Shown piece by piece: positions 30,996 to 40,298 of a stretch of DNA of 64,000 nt. The notes under the pieces are model-generated. The model ran no database searches. It had not been told where the DNA came from and saw nothing but the letters and a program-made list of their open reading frames with translations. Every line of letters begins with the position of its first letter. Within the stretch, counting starts at the first letter, position 1. The DNA is from a virus. The translations under genes were made by a program, and so were the position numbers. The stretch spans positions 1 through 64,000 of IMG/VR virus record IMGVR_UViG_3300009103_000701, one strand, 5' to 3'.

Positions 30996-31590
30996 AGATG
31001 TGCTGTATTGGATGGATGCTATCCGAGGTTCTGATGACAAATATAAAACGTTAGAAAGTTTTTGGAAAGGACAAATATCTAGTAAAGTTTGGTTAATAGA
31101 ACAACTTAACGAAATAATTAGACCTGTTAATGCAAATGTTCTTGTATGTGGAGGTTGGTATGGAGTAATGGCTACATTATTATTTAATAGTAATATTAAA
31201 GTCAATAATGTTAGAAGTATAGACATTGATCCTGGATGTAAACCAATTGCACTCAATATGAACAAACATTATGAAATTAATGGAAAGTTTAAAGCAGAGA
31301 CTTGTAATATGTTAGATTTTAAAAACTATAATGACTATGATATGATTATTAATACAGTGTGTGAACATATGGCTTGGGATGATTATTATAAATGGTTGGA
31401 TAAAATTCCTAAAGATAGATTAATAATTTTACAAAGTAATAATTTTAAAGAACATAACGAACATATTAGTTGTGTATCTTCAGAAGAAGATTTTAAAAAG
31501 AAATGTGGATTAACTAATATTTTGTATTCAGGTACATTAGAGTTACCTAAATATGAAAGATATATGGTGATAGGAAATAAAAATGTCTGA
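30979..31590 (+). CDS. Class I SAM-dependent methyltransferase-like protein
   Basis: The protein has 203 residues. ANVLVCGGWYG (Gly-rich loop at 56-62) followed by RSIDIDPGC (acidic residue after strand 2, 80-86) is the SAM-binding pattern of Rossmann-fold methyltransferases. MIINTVCEHMAW would be the motif-IV region. The start is probably a TTG at 30979, since AGGAG lies five bases upstream and the next ATG would cut into the N-terminal helix. The acceptor is unknown; its place after radical SAM protein 2 suggests the same substrate. It overlaps the next gene by eight bases. Confidence 0.6.
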   Translation: MKLNIKDVLYWMDAIRGSDDKYKTLESFWKGQISSKVWLIEQLNEIIRPVNANVLVCGGWYGVMATLLFNSNIKVNNVRSIDIDPGCKPIALNMNKHYEINGKFKAETCNMLDFKNYNDYDMIINTVCEHMAWDDYYKWLDKIPKDRLIILQSNNFKEHNEHISCVSSEEDFKKKCGLTNILYSGTLELPKYERYMVIGNKNV

Positions 31591-32242
31591 ACAAGTAACA
31601 CAAGAAGTTATTAATAAATTTATTACTCGTAAATTAGGATGGTTACGATTAGATATAGATTTTCCTGAAATAGAAAAAGAATTAGTTAATGTAGAACCTT
31701 ATTATGTAGAACACAGAGAAGGAGAAAAACATAAAGGTTGGGAAAGTTGTTGTTTACATGGTTTAGATATAGATAAAACATTGGTAGCAAAAGAATATGG
31801 TTATAAAGATGAACTAAATGCTCCTTATAAATGGACAAAATTAAAAAAATTATGTCCTGTAACTACAAAATTTTGGGAGGAGTTTCCTGCGGAAAGATAT
31901 TCTAGAATAAGATTTATGAAATTGCGTCCTGGAGGTACAGTATCTATTCATAATGATCATCCAGGAACTGTAATACCTAAAGATTTAATGAATCATCTTA
32001 TACCAATTAATGTAGCTGTTCAACATCCAGAAGAATGCGTTATGCATATAGAAGATCATGGACACGTTCCGTTTAAAGATAAAAGACTTTATATGGTTAA
32101 TATTTTAAAAAATCATATGGTTACTAATAATTCTATGATAGATAGAATTCATATGATTGCTCAAGTACACGTAGGAAACAAAAGAAAAGAATTTACAGAT
32201 TTAATAACAAGGAGTTGGGACAAGTATGGCGTACAAATTTGA
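31583..32242 (+). CDS. Aspartyl/asparaginyl hydroxylase-like 2OG-Fe(II) oxygenase
   Basis: The protein has 219 residues. RLRPGG-type strand and SIHNDH give the iron ligands H123 and D125, NH at 178 the distal His, and R188 (IDRIHM) the 2-oxoglutarate-binding Arg. This is the jelly-roll pattern of the aspartyl/asparaginyl beta-hydroxylase family. It would hydroxylate an amino-acid side chain or small molecule with O2 and 2-oxoglutarate. TAGGAA precedes the ATG. It overlaps both neighbours, in a run between radical SAM genes. Confidence 0.65.
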   Translation: MSEQVTQEVINKFITRKLGWLRLDIDFPEIEKELVNVEPYYVEHREGEKHKGWESCCLHGLDIDKTLVAKEYGYKDELNAPYKWTKLKKLCPVTTKFWEEFPAERYSRIRFMKLRPGGTVSIHNDHPGTVIPKDLMNHLIPINVAVQHPEECVMHIEDHGHVPFKDKRLYMVNILKNHMVTNNSMIDRIHMIAQVHVGNKRKEFTDLITRSWDKYGVQI

Positions 32243-33596
32243 AGCATTAACAAAAGAGAAATCTAAAATTGTGTTTATTTGTATGGACACAATGTATAAG
32301 ATCCAAAGAACTTGGACTAAAGAATTAATTAAAAATATTGCAGATTATCAAGTGCAAAATATTACTAGTAGTGGTTATGATTTATTAACTGCAATAACAG
32401 AAGAAAATGGTCTAAAACAATGTGAAAAAGATTATACTCACGCAGTAGTTTATACAGTAGATACAGAATTTGAAGGGGATAAATTTTTTACATATTTAGA
32501 AGAATTAGTTAAAACAGATTTCTTTATAGCAGGACATATATTAGATAGAAAAGAAGGATATTATGAACTTCACGAACAATGTTATGTTATTAACTTAAAA
32601 AAATGGGTAGAATATGATTATCCAGATATAGGTGCAGAAGTAGAAAACGAAAAACACTTAAAAGCAGTACCTATTAGAAGTGAAGAAAATTATCATGATA
32701 ATCATACACCACTTTGGATTAAACCTGGTAATGAAATGATAGAGTATAAAGATAAATGGCATGGTTGGAATATACTTAATGTTGCTTTAGATAATGATGA
32801 GGATATAGTAATATTTGATCAAAAAGTAAGAGATAGTAAAAAATGTTATTATGCTGAATATGATTCAGACTTTCAAGAAAATAGTCAAAGAATATATCAA
32901 AAATATAATTTTGCCGCGAACAGACTTTATTATCCTACTAATACAGAAAAATTACAAGATGTTAATATAAAAGGACCTATTTCGCAATTAATTGTTCCTG
33001 CTAGTGGATTTAATTGGTTGTTATATTTAGACAAATATGGACATGATGAAAATACAGAAGTTATATTTTATGATTATAATCCTAATGCATTATGGTATAT
33101 GAAAGAAACAATTAATAAATTTAATGGACATGATTATCATAAATTCTTAAAAGGTCTTATAAAAGATAAAGCACCCGACTGGTTTCAAAGTAAACAAGAA
33201 ATTGTTACTAGGTTTAGTAAAGTTGCTAAACTGTGGCATTTAAAAGATGATATAAAAACGAAATTTATTCAATGTGATTTATTAAATGAATTCAATATAG
33301 ATATTAATAATGATGAAAATACAATTTTTAATATTAGTAATATTTTTGCATACGAACCTACAGTAGCTTTTATTACTGCTAAACAAAGATTAGAAAAGGA
33401 AAACAAATTATTGCGTATATTAAAAGAGAAAAGTCCTAAAATACAATTAGTAGTTTCTGTTCATGCTTGGGATGGTTTGTCAGAATACAAACGACATACA
33501 GGACCGGTAGAAAAATTTGATGAAATGGATCTTGAAGATTTAAAAGCACCGTTATGGAGATTTGGTGAAGATTGGAAAAATTTAGATGAAAAATAA
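32226..33596 (+). CDS. Unknown two-part protein, 456 aa, possible methyltransferase-like C-terminus
   Basis: I do not recognise the family with certainty. AAGGAG lies about 11 bases before the ATG. Residues 1-150 form an alpha/beta part (KIVFICMDTMYKIQRTW, VVYTVDTEFEGDKFF, FFIAGHILDR). After ~240 there is LIVPASGFNWLLYLDKYG followed by EVIFYDYNP, which resembles a degenerate SAM-binding loop and acidic strand 2. Near the end comes LVVSVHAWDGLSEY. No membrane segment is seen. It overlaps the next radical SAM gene by 11 bases. I would treat it as a conserved accessory protein of unknown activity. Confidence 0.5.
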   Translation: MAYKFEALTKEKSKIVFICMDTMYKIQRTWTKELIKNIADYQVQNITSSGYDLLTAITEENGLKQCEKDYTHAVVYTVDTEFEGDKFFTYLEELVKTDFFIAGHILDRKEGYYELHEQCYVINLKKWVEYDYPDIGAEVENEKHLKAVPIRSEENYHDNHTPLWIKPGNEMIEYKDKWHGWNILNVALDNDEDIVIFDQKVRDSKKCYYAEYDSDFQENSQRIYQKYNFAANRLYYPTNTEKLQDVNIKGPISQLIVPASGFNWLLYLDKYGHDENTEVIFYDYNPNALWYMKETINKFNGHDYHKFLKGLIKDKAPDWFQSKQEIVTRFSKVAKLWHLKDDIKTKFIQCDLLNEFNIDINNDENTIFNISNIFAYEPTVAFITAKQRLEKENKLLRILKEKSPKIQLVVSVHAWDGLSEYKRHTGPVEKFDEMDLEDLKAPLWRFGEDWKNLDEK

Positions 33597-34851
33597 AAGT
33601 TGTACGTTTTGTATGCACCCTTTTACAGGTCTTGCTACTAGAGAAGATGGCGCAATTAAAGTATGTTGCAGAAGTCTTCCTATTGGTAATATTAAAAATG
33701 AAACTTTAGAAGAAGCGTGGAATGGTGAAAAAATGCGTGAAGTTAGACGTCAAGTATTAAGCGATGAACGTCCTGACGTATGTAAACCGTGCTTTGATTT
33801 AGAAGATCAAGGAGTACAAAGTTTAAGACAAAGACATATTGCAAATAATATACCAGAATCAAGAGTTAATTTATATCCTGATGCACTTAAAAGCCTTACT
33901 ACAGATATGACAATGCCTTTTGAACTTCCTACAATGGAAATTAAAATTAATAATTTATGTAATTTAAAATGTCGTATGTGTAACCCTTTAGATAGTACAC
34001 AATGGAAAGATTGGAATAGTATTGTAGAACATTATAAAAAGGAAGACAATTACCTTGTTAAAGCAGTAGAAGATTTAGGACTTACAAAAGCACCATATGT
34101 TGGATTGTTTGACGATAAAAAAGAATGGTGGGATAGCTTAAGAAAACTATTACCTCATTTTAAAAGAGTAGAATTTGCAGGTGGAGAACCATTAATGGAT
34201 CCTATGCATTATAAAATTTTAGACCTTCTTAGCGAGAATGGTAAAAATATAGAAATAAAATATGCAACTAATGGTACAGTGTTAGGAATAAAGGGAAGAT
34301 GGATTAAAGACTATTGGCCTAAATTTAAAAGCGTAGCTGTCAATGTTAGTATTGATGGTATAGATGAAGTATATGAATACGTTAGATCCAATGGAAAGTT
34401 TCAAGATGTTGTAGATAATGTTAGAATAATGAAAAATATACCTACAGTAAGTAGAATTGTAGGAGCATTTACAGTACAATCTAATAATATAATGCAGATA
34501 GATAAAGTAATTGATTACTTTTTAAACAAATTAGAAATTGTATTTTATAGTCATAGGGTACAATATCCTAGAGCCTTAAGTGCCCAAGTATTACCTAAAG
34601 AATTAAAAGATAAAGTTATAGCAAAATTAGAATTAATGAAGGACAAAATTAAAGAATATAGGTTAGTTAAAGAACATCCAATATTGGAAAAAATTACATT
34701 ACAACAAATTCAGGATAATATTAATTTTCTTAAAGCAAGAGATTTAAATCAGTATTGGAAAGATTGTGTAGATTTTAATCATAGATTAGATAAAACAAGA
34801 AACCAAGGTCCTTTTGAAAAAATTATTCCGGAGTTTGCTCCATATGTATAG
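33586..34851 (+). CDS. Radical SAM protein 3 with N-terminal Cys (twitch/SPASM-like) domain
   Basis: The protein has 421 residues. An N-terminal Cys domain (SCTFCMHPFTGLA, KVCCRS, VCKPCF) precedes the radical SAM core, where C125, C129 and C132 (NNLCNLKCRMCNP) bind the catalytic cluster and FAGGEPLMD is the SAM motif. In SPASM proteins the Cys domain is usually C-terminal, so this is the permuted layout also seen at 37338-38756. NVSIDGIDEVYEYVR near residue 255 is typical of the barrel. The target is unknown. Confidence 0.8.
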   Translation: MKNKSCTFCMHPFTGLATREDGAIKVCCRSLPIGNIKNETLEEAWNGEKMREVRRQVLSDERPDVCKPCFDLEDQGVQSLRQRHIANNIPESRVNLYPDALKSLTTDMTMPFELPTMEIKINNLCNLKCRMCNPLDSTQWKDWNSIVEHYKKEDNYLVKAVEDLGLTKAPYVGLFDDKKEWWDSLRKLLPHFKRVEFAGGEPLMDPMHYKILDLLSENGKNIEIKYATNGTVLGIKGRWIKDYWPKFKSVAVNVSIDGIDEVYEYVRSNGKFQDVVDNVRIMKNIPTVSRIVGAFTVQSNNIMQIDKVIDYFLNKLEIVFYSHRVQYPRALSAQVLPKELKDKVIAKLELMKDKIKEYRLVKEHPILEKITLQQIQDNINFLKARDLNQYWKDCVDFNHRLDKTRNQGPFEKIIPEFAPYV

Positions 34852-35761
34852 AGTAGAACATTTATATGAAGATGTACGACAAAGTACTAAAATAGAATGG
34901 AACATAGGTAAAAGATGTAACTATGATTGCAGTTATTGTCCTGCAGAAATTCATGACAATTTTAGTGAACATACTGATATTGAAATACTTAAAAATACTG
35001 TAGATGTTATTTCTAAAATGAATAAACCTAGAATAAGTTTTACAGGAGGTGAACCTTGTGTGCATCCAAAATTTACAGAGCTATTAGAATATGCAAAACC
35101 AAAAGTTTCTTGGTTAAATGTAACTACCAACGGTACCAGAACAGCCGAGTATTATCAAAATCTTTTGGACAAATATCTTAACCATATTGTGTTTAGTTTA
35201 CACTTTGAATATGACTGGAATAAAGTTGTAGAAACAATAATAAGGGCAGTTAACAGCTCAGTTAATAAGAATGCTCTTGTACACGTAATGATGCTTCCAG
35301 GCTCGTTAAATGACGTGCAAGACGCTTGTAGACGCCTTTTAAATGGTAATATAAAGTTTAGTTTGCGTCCAATTCGGTGGACCAAAAAGCATGATGATTT
35401 TGAAGACATGAATCGGTATAGTGAAGAAGAAATAAAGTTTTTGAAAATCCAAAATCATAATCCACCACATAATACTTTGGTAGACAAATCCAAAACTTGT
35501 AATGTAAATGATATGTTAATTTTGAAAACTAATAAATTTAAAGGATGGCTTTGTAATGCAGGTTTAGAAAGTTTAATGATTAATTGGGATGGTGATGTAC
35601 ATAGAGCAACTTGTAGAGTAGGAGGAAGTATAGGTAACATTTATAATGGTACGTTTGAAATTCCAAAAGATCCTATTGTGTGTACAAGAGAATGGTGTAC
35701 GTGTGCCGCGGATATAAATTTAACAAAAATAAAAAATGACAATAAACAAAATAACATATAA
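34844..35761 (+). CDS. Radical SAM protein 4 (paralogue of 1 and 5)
   Basis: The ATG at 34844 is chosen because CGGAG (34829-34833) lies ten bases upstream; a longer frame from 34814 would overlap the previous gene further. The product has 305 residues. C25, C29 and C32 (KRCNYDCSYCPAE) and SFTGGEPCVH mark the radical SAM core. The C-terminus shows WLCNAGLE, INWDGDVHRATC and CTREWCTC, a Cys array also present in the next gene. The array probably binds a second cluster. It overlaps its paralogue by 26 bases, a tandem duplication. Confidence 0.8.
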   Translation: MYRVEHLYEDVRQSTKIEWNIGKRCNYDCSYCPAEIHDNFSEHTDIEILKNTVDVISKMNKPRISFTGGEPCVHPKFTELLEYAKPKVSWLNVTTNGTRTAEYYQNLLDKYLNHIVFSLHFEYDWNKVVETIIRAVNSSVNKNALVHVMMLPGSLNDVQDACRRLLNGNIKFSLRPIRWTKKHDDFEDMNRYSEEEIKFLKIQNHNPPHNTLVDKSKTCNVNDMLILKTNKFKGWLCNAGLESLMINWDGDVHRATCRVGGSIGNIYNGTFEIPKDPIVCTREWCTCAADINLTKIKNDNKQNNI

Positions 35762-36716
35762 ATTTCCTCAATTATTAAATGTTCTACAAATAGAATGGAC
35801 TTTAGGTAATACTTGCAATTATAATTGTTCATATTGTTTACCTATATTACATGATAATTCTTTTCCTTGGATTAATTTAGAAAAAAGTAAAAAATTTATA
35901 GACAAATTACATAATCATTATACTGATATGGGTATTACGCATTTTATTTGGAAGTTTGGGGGAGGTGAACCTACTCTTTATAAAGACTTTGCAAAACTAT
36001 GTGAATATATTAATCAACAAGAAAATAATTTAATAATACCTATAACAAATGGTAGTAGAAAAATGGATTGGTGGAAAGATAATTGTAAAAACTTTTTTGC
36101 AGTACATTTTAGTATTCATCCAGAATTTACAAAACCAGAACATATCAGAGACGTATGTGACTTTTTAATAGAAAATAAAGTAGATAGTATTTGTCATATA
36201 ATGATGAAACCCGATGAATGGTCTAAATGTATGGATATAATAGATGTGTTAAAAAATAGCAAAAGAACAGAATGGGGAATCCAAGCTAAACCATTACATC
36301 AAGTTTGGGAAACCGATACTGCAAGTGAAAGAGACTTATATCCTTATACAGAAGAACAAAAACAGATATTTAAAAGTACAATTAGAGCTCAAGAAAGAGT
36401 TAATGAAAAAGTAGATACTAGATTTAATAGAGATATGTATATGGTAGATGATGATCAAACATATGACTTTGACCCATATTGGGCAGTAGCAAATGATATT
36501 GTTGATTGGCGAGGTTATAATTGTAATGCTGGTATAAACAGAATTTATATTAACTTTGATAAACGAATGTATTTAGGAGCAGGTTGTAGAGTTTTATCTG
36601 AAGGTTTTACAGGTAAAAAATATGATGAAGATTTTAATTTTCCAACAACTAGTGTTATTTGTAATCAAGAAAGGTGTGTATGTATAGCGGACATTCAGGT
36701 GCCAAAAATAAGATAG
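35736..36716 (+). CDS. Radical SAM protein 5 (paralogue of 1 and 4)
   Basis: The protein has 326 residues. C27, C31 and C34 (NTCNYNCSYCLP) and KFGGGEPTLY are the radical SAM signatures. The C-terminal array (YNCNAGINR, INFDKRMYLGAGC, CNQERCVC) matches that of the upstream gene in order and spacing, with a longer insert in the middle third. Tandem paralogues of this kind often act on different positions of one substrate, but this is inference. A putative SGNH hydrolase begins inside its last 40 bases. Confidence 0.8.
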   Translation: MTINKITYKFPQLLNVLQIEWTLGNTCNYNCSYCLPILHDNSFPWINLEKSKKFIDKLHNHYTDMGITHFIWKFGGGEPTLYKDFAKLCEYINQQENNLIIPITNGSRKMDWWKDNCKNFFAVHFSIHPEFTKPEHIRDVCDFLIENKVDSICHIMMKPDEWSKCMDIIDVLKNSKRTEWGIQAKPLHQVWETDTASERDLYPYTEEQKQIFKSTIRAQERVNEKVDTRFNRDMYMVDDDQTYDFDPYWAVANDIVDWRGYNCNAGINRIYINFDKRMYLGAGCRVLSEGFTGKKYDEDFNFPTTSVICNQERCVCIADIQVPKIR

Positions 36717-37375
36717 GTTTTTTCGGAGATAGTTTTGTTGCTCATTCTCTTAAAGATAATTGGATGGGTCGAATTGCTGATTCTTTAGATGCAGAAATTG
36801 TGAATACAGGAATTAGTGGTTCAAGTTATTGGACTGCTGTTATGCATTTTACAAAAAACTTTCATAAATTTAAAGATTTAGATTATTGTGTATTTGCTTG
36901 GACTGATCCTTTTAGAATATATCATTCAAAAGGAGATTTTAGTCCACCTAGTGCTTATCAAGGTTCTAGTAAAAGACACAAAGCCGCTCAAATGCATTTT
37001 GAAGAATTAGTAGAGTGGAATAAAGAAAGATTAAATTTTCAAACTGTTGCTTATTGGTTAGACCATGAATACTTGTCTAAAATGAAAGGTAAAATTTTAC
37101 ACTTATGGAGTTTTGGAGATACTAGAGTGGAACCTTGGAGTGACGCAGAACTAGATCAAATTAAGTATTTGTATACTTGGAAATACGGAACAGAAATAAG
37201 AAAACCTTTGTATTATATTAGTTGTAGGACAGATCCAAAAAGAGCTTGGTGCGAAGAAAATTTAAGATTTTTACAAAGTATATTTGCTTTTAGAGTTAAC
37301 CATATGGGACCAGATGGTGACAATGAAGTTTTTAATCTTATAAAAGATGTGATAACTCAGGAAAAATGGATTTAG
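36680..37375 (+). CDS. SGNH/GDSL-like hydrolase 1
   Basis: The ATG at 36680 has AAAGG six bases upstream and is preferred over the earlier GTG. The product has about 231 residues. IGFFGDSFVAH carries the block-I GDS (Ser18), NTGISGSSYW resembles block II, and near the C-terminus RVNHMGPDGDN supplies an Asn-His pair in place of the usual Asp-x-x-His. SGNH enzymes remove or transfer acyl groups, often acetyl groups on glycans. Two further SGNH-like proteins are encoded at 57.5-58.9 kb, and that at 57472 shares the NHxxxxGN ending. The gene runs convergently into the - strand radical SAM gene and overlaps it by 38 bases. Confidence 0.55.
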   Translation: MYSGHSGAKNKIGFFGDSFVAHSLKDNWMGRIADSLDAEIVNTGISGSSYWTAVMHFTKNFHKFKDLDYCVFAWTDPFRIYHSKGDFSPPSAYQGSSKRHKAAQMHFEELVEWNKERLNFQTVAYWLDHEYLSKMKGKILHLWSFGDTRVEPWSDAELDQIKYLYTWKYGTEIRKPLYYISCRTDPKRAWCEENLRFLQSIFAFRVNHMGPDGDNEVFNLIKDVITQEKWI

Positions 37376-38756
37376 CATCTAATCCTCTAATAGCATCTAG
37401 TTTAGTAACATATTCTTTAAAGCCCGGAAGTAAATGACTGTTGTCTTTTTCGTCCATATGTTCCATTACAGCCTCCCAACGTTTCCAACCATAAGGATTA
37501 TGTTTCCAAAACTCATCATCTTGTCTGTAGTTTTTCCATAACCAATCTTTAAATTCTGCAAAACGTTCTCGAACTTCTTGTTTATCTTCTTTAGGTAATA
37601 TTTGAATACTTAAAAATGTTGGTATGTAAAGCAAGTGCATATTAACTAATCCACCACCCATTTGTGTACCACCAGGTACAGTTCCTAAATTAAGTTTTTT
37701 AAATTTAGATTCTACTTTCCATTTCATAAAGTCTGGTAAGTGTTTTACATTAAAAATTTGTATAGCAGTTGCTAAACTTGTTTGTATATTGTCAGGTGTG
37801 TTGTCTAACATACGAAGATTTGTTTCTACGGTATCCCATTTAGTTGGAAAACGTATGTATTCATCTCGCTGATGACTAGCGTCCATACTAATTGCAAATT
37901 TAACTTTTTTAAATTTACTCCATAATTCAATTAAATCTTTATCTACTAATATACCATTTGAATTATATCGTAATAAGATTTTATCTTGGTAACCTTGTCG
38001 TATAATTTCTTCAATAAATGTTTTGTGCTCTTTAATCATTAAAGGTTCTCCACCAGCAAAATAAACTTGTTTTAAATTAGGAATTTGTTTATTCATTTCT
38101 GCCCAAAATGTATCTTTTTCGTGCCACTTGTTATTAAATTCTTGTTTACCCCAAGACATTTGTTTTCTAACTGTTGGTATTGTTAGTTGTGGCATAAGTC
38201 GTTGCCAGTCTGCAACCCATTTAGAACTGTCATGTGGAGAACACATAACACACTTAATATTACAAGTATGTCCTAATCTTAAATCTAAATATCTTAATGT
38301 TTCAGGTACAGTTCCATCTTCTTGTGTTTGTTTTATTAATTCAGGAATATCTACACCATCTTTGTGCCATGTACCGGTTTCCCAAATACGTTTACTAACT
38401 ACTCCTACTTTTTCTTCGTTAAAACATTTAGTACAACTGGCAGGTATTTTTCCAGCTAACATAGTTTTACGAACTGACTTCATATATTCATTATTCCATG
38501 CTTCCATAGGAGCATCTTTTCCAAAGTTTGCAGGTGTGCCGTCTTCTTTTTTAACAAGACCTACTTTATGATCCTTACCTGCTCCACTGGCATTTGCACT
38601 ACAACATAAACGCATATCGCCATTAGGACGTGTAGCAAAGTGAATCCAAGGCAATACACAAAAAGTACAAGAACCACTAACTGATTCTATTTCTCTTTGC
38701 CATTTACCTAATTTAGAATCTTTAGGATTTAACCAATATTCATTACTTTCAGTCAC
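37338..38756 (-). CDS. Radical SAM protein 6 with N-terminal Cys domain
   Basis: The protein has 472 residues and probably starts with GTG at 38756, overlapping the upstream PP-loop gene by eight bases. The N-terminal domain has C30, C33, C51, C52, C108 and C111 (GSCTFCVLPWIHFA, RLCCSANA, CTKCF). The catalytic motif follows at C165, C169 and C172 (GHTCNIKCVMCSP), then FAGGEPLMIKEH. The order is the same as in radical SAM protein 3, so the two are related, though on opposite strands. It pairs with a QueC-like ATPase in a two-gene - strand cassette. Confidence 0.8.
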   Translation of the reverse strand: MTESNEYWLNPKDSKLGKWQREIESVSGSCTFCVLPWIHFATRPNGDMRLCCSANASGAGKDHKVGLVKKEDGTPANFGKDAPMEAWNNEYMKSVRKTMLAGKIPASCTKCFNEEKVGVVSKRIWETGTWHKDGVDIPELIKQTQEDGTVPETLRYLDLRLGHTCNIKCVMCSPHDSSKWVADWQRLMPQLTIPTVRKQMSWGKQEFNNKWHEKDTFWAEMNKQIPNLKQVYFAGGEPLMIKEHKTFIEEIIRQGYQDKILLRYNSNGILVDKDLIELWSKFKKVKFAISMDASHQRDEYIRFPTKWDTVETNLRMLDNTPDNIQTSLATAIQIFNVKHLPDFMKWKVESKFKKLNLGTVPGGTQMGGGLVNMHLLYIPTFLSIQILPKEDKQEVRERFAEFKDWLWKNYRQDDEFWKHNPYGWKRWEAVMEHMDEKDNSHLLPGFKEYVTKLDAIRGLDAKSIFPELSHLL

Positions 38757-39567
38757 TGTTATCTATTCCCCATTGTCTTTCTTTACACCAAAAACATTCA
38801 CCACATACTGGAATGTCTTTGCCTGGAACATATGTTTTATAATCTAGGTCTCCAAATATTTCAGGATAAGTTTCCTTATCACCTTCGCAACTTCTTGTAA
38901 GATTAAACAGATTCATGATGCCTAATCTCTTATATTGAGATACTATCCAATCTTTTTGTACGAAGGTGAAAGGATGACAAGCCACGCCATTCATGTGTGG
39001 CTTTATCAATCGATGTAGATTTTCAACAGTATCATTTGATAATGTACTATCTCTGTCCGTTAATCGGTCATCGAATTTTGTTTCAGGGTTTTTAGTAAGT
39101 CCACAAAACCATGCATCTAGATTATAATTATGACCTATATATTCTGCGTGTGATCTTAACTCAATTTGATTACCGCTTTTTAATTTGCCATATTCATCAA
39201 TAATGTTTGGACCTTTAGAACCCCATTCTAAATCAGGTGCAATAAAATTTGTATGTTCTATAAACTTTATATCTTTAAATGATTCTTTAAACCAAGCAAA
39301 TACTTGTTTAAAAATATGTTGTTGCCAAGGGCGTGTTTTCCATAATCTAACATTATAGATTATGTGTATTTTGGTATAATAATTTTTACGTTTAACTAAA
39401 TCGCATAAGATATATGCCATTAAGGCACTATCACAGCCACCACTAAGACTTATTCCTATATTTTTCCAATTTGGTGATAATGGAAAATATACATCAGATA
39501 TATCGTGGATTATATTTTGGTATTCACTATTCTCGTAGAGACTTTTTACTTTGTTATTCATAGGCAT
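38749..39567 (-). CDS. QueC/ExsB-like PP-loop ATP pyrophosphatase
   Basis: The first ATG is at 39567 (the frame also reads through a TTG at 39570). The product has 272 residues. ISLSGGCDSALMAY at 40-52 is the PP-loop that binds ATP and adenylates a carboxylate. C227, C255, C258 and C261 (CGECFWCKER) form a zinc site like that of QueC, which turns 7-carboxy-7-deazaguanine into preQ0, although the first spacing is 27 residues rather than about eight. It could complete a preQ0 pathway with FolE, QueD-like and QueE in region C. Equally, it could activate a carboxylate for the neighbouring radical SAM chemistry. The specific reaction is not settled. Confidence 0.6.
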   Translation of the reverse strand: MPMNNKVKSLYENSEYQNIIHDISDVYFPLSPNWKNIGISLSGGCDSALMAYILCDLVKRKNYYTKIHIIYNVRLWKTRPWQQHIFKQVFAWFKESFKDIKFIEHTNFIAPDLEWGSKGPNIIDEYGKLKSGNQIELRSHAEYIGHNYNLDAWFCGLTKNPETKFDDRLTDRDSTLSNDTVENLHRLIKPHMNGVACHPFTFVQKDWIVSQYKRLGIMNLFNLTRSCEGDKETYPEIFGDLDYKTYVPGKDIPVCGECFWCKERQWGIDNSD

Positions 39568-39623
39568 CAAATAATACTTATCGTAATTAATTCTCGGGTT
39601 AATTCTTCACGGTAAATATTGGT

Positions 39624-40298
39624 ATGCTTACAAAGACTGGTATAACCCATTCCTCTAAAGAAATATATAATTTGGTAAAACATTTTGGTCCTGGTAAAAA
39701 CGTTTTAAATGAACCTACAGGAGATTTCTTTTATGATGAATGGAAGTTACTTCCTGAATACAAAGGAACTAGTTTAGAAGAGTTATTAACCAAATTAGGA
39801 AAAGTAGGAGAAGCAAGAATAAATGTAATGAAACCAGGAGAGTGTTATACTGCTCATGCTGATATAGATGATCGTTTTCATTTAACATTAAATTCAGAAC
39901 ATAGTTTTTTAACAGATATAATTTGGTCAAAAACTTTTCCTTGTCATGCTGATGATACTGTATATGGAATGGACGCAGGTAGATTACATACTGCAAGTAA
40001 TTATGGATATAAAAATAGATATCAATTAGTTATTAGAAGACTTTTAAATAGAATAGATTTACAAGAACCTGCAGTAATAACTTGTATGGCTCTTCAACCT
40101 ACACCATATAATTTAAGATATCTTTTTGATCGTAGTTTTTCTTGTTTATTAAACAAATTTAATAAGTTAGGAGTTATGACTAATTTTAATAAAGTTAGTG
40201 AAACATCTATTAAGTTTGAAGTTGAATATGAATTTGTACAAGAAGTATTAAAATTAAAAGAAACTTGTGGATTTGGAGTGCTTATAGATTATGATTAA
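39624..40298 (+). CDS. 2OG-Fe(II) oxygenase-like protein (Asp/Asn hydroxylase type) 2
   Basis: The protein has 224 residues. NVMKPGECYTAHADIDDR gives H78 and D80 as iron ligands; RLHTASN gives H122, and R132 (NRYQLVIRR) is the likely 2-oxoglutarate Arg. The spacing of these residues fits the cupin/jelly-roll hydroxylases. The gene is divergent from the PP-loop gene across 56 bases of AT-rich DNA and starts a new + strand run. The last ~80 residues form an extra unknown part. It overlaps the kinase-fold-like gene by eight bases. Confidence 0.55.
   Translation: MLTKTGITHSSKEIYNLVKHFGPGKNVLNEPTGDFFYDEWKLLPEYKGTSLEELLTKLGKVGEARINVMKPGECYTAHADIDDRFHLTLNSEHSFLTDIIWSKTFPCHADDTVYGMDAGRLHTASNYGYKNRYQLVIRRLLNRIDLQEPAVITCMALQPTPYNLRYLFDRSFSCLLNKFNKLGVMTNFNKVSETSIKFEVEYEFVQEVLKLKETCGFGVLIDYD

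Noticed and set aside
38128-38571. 147-codon + strand frame opposite radical SAM protein 6
   Set aside because: The - strand frame has clear radical SAM motifs; the + frame has none and is Cys/Ser-rich by reversal.
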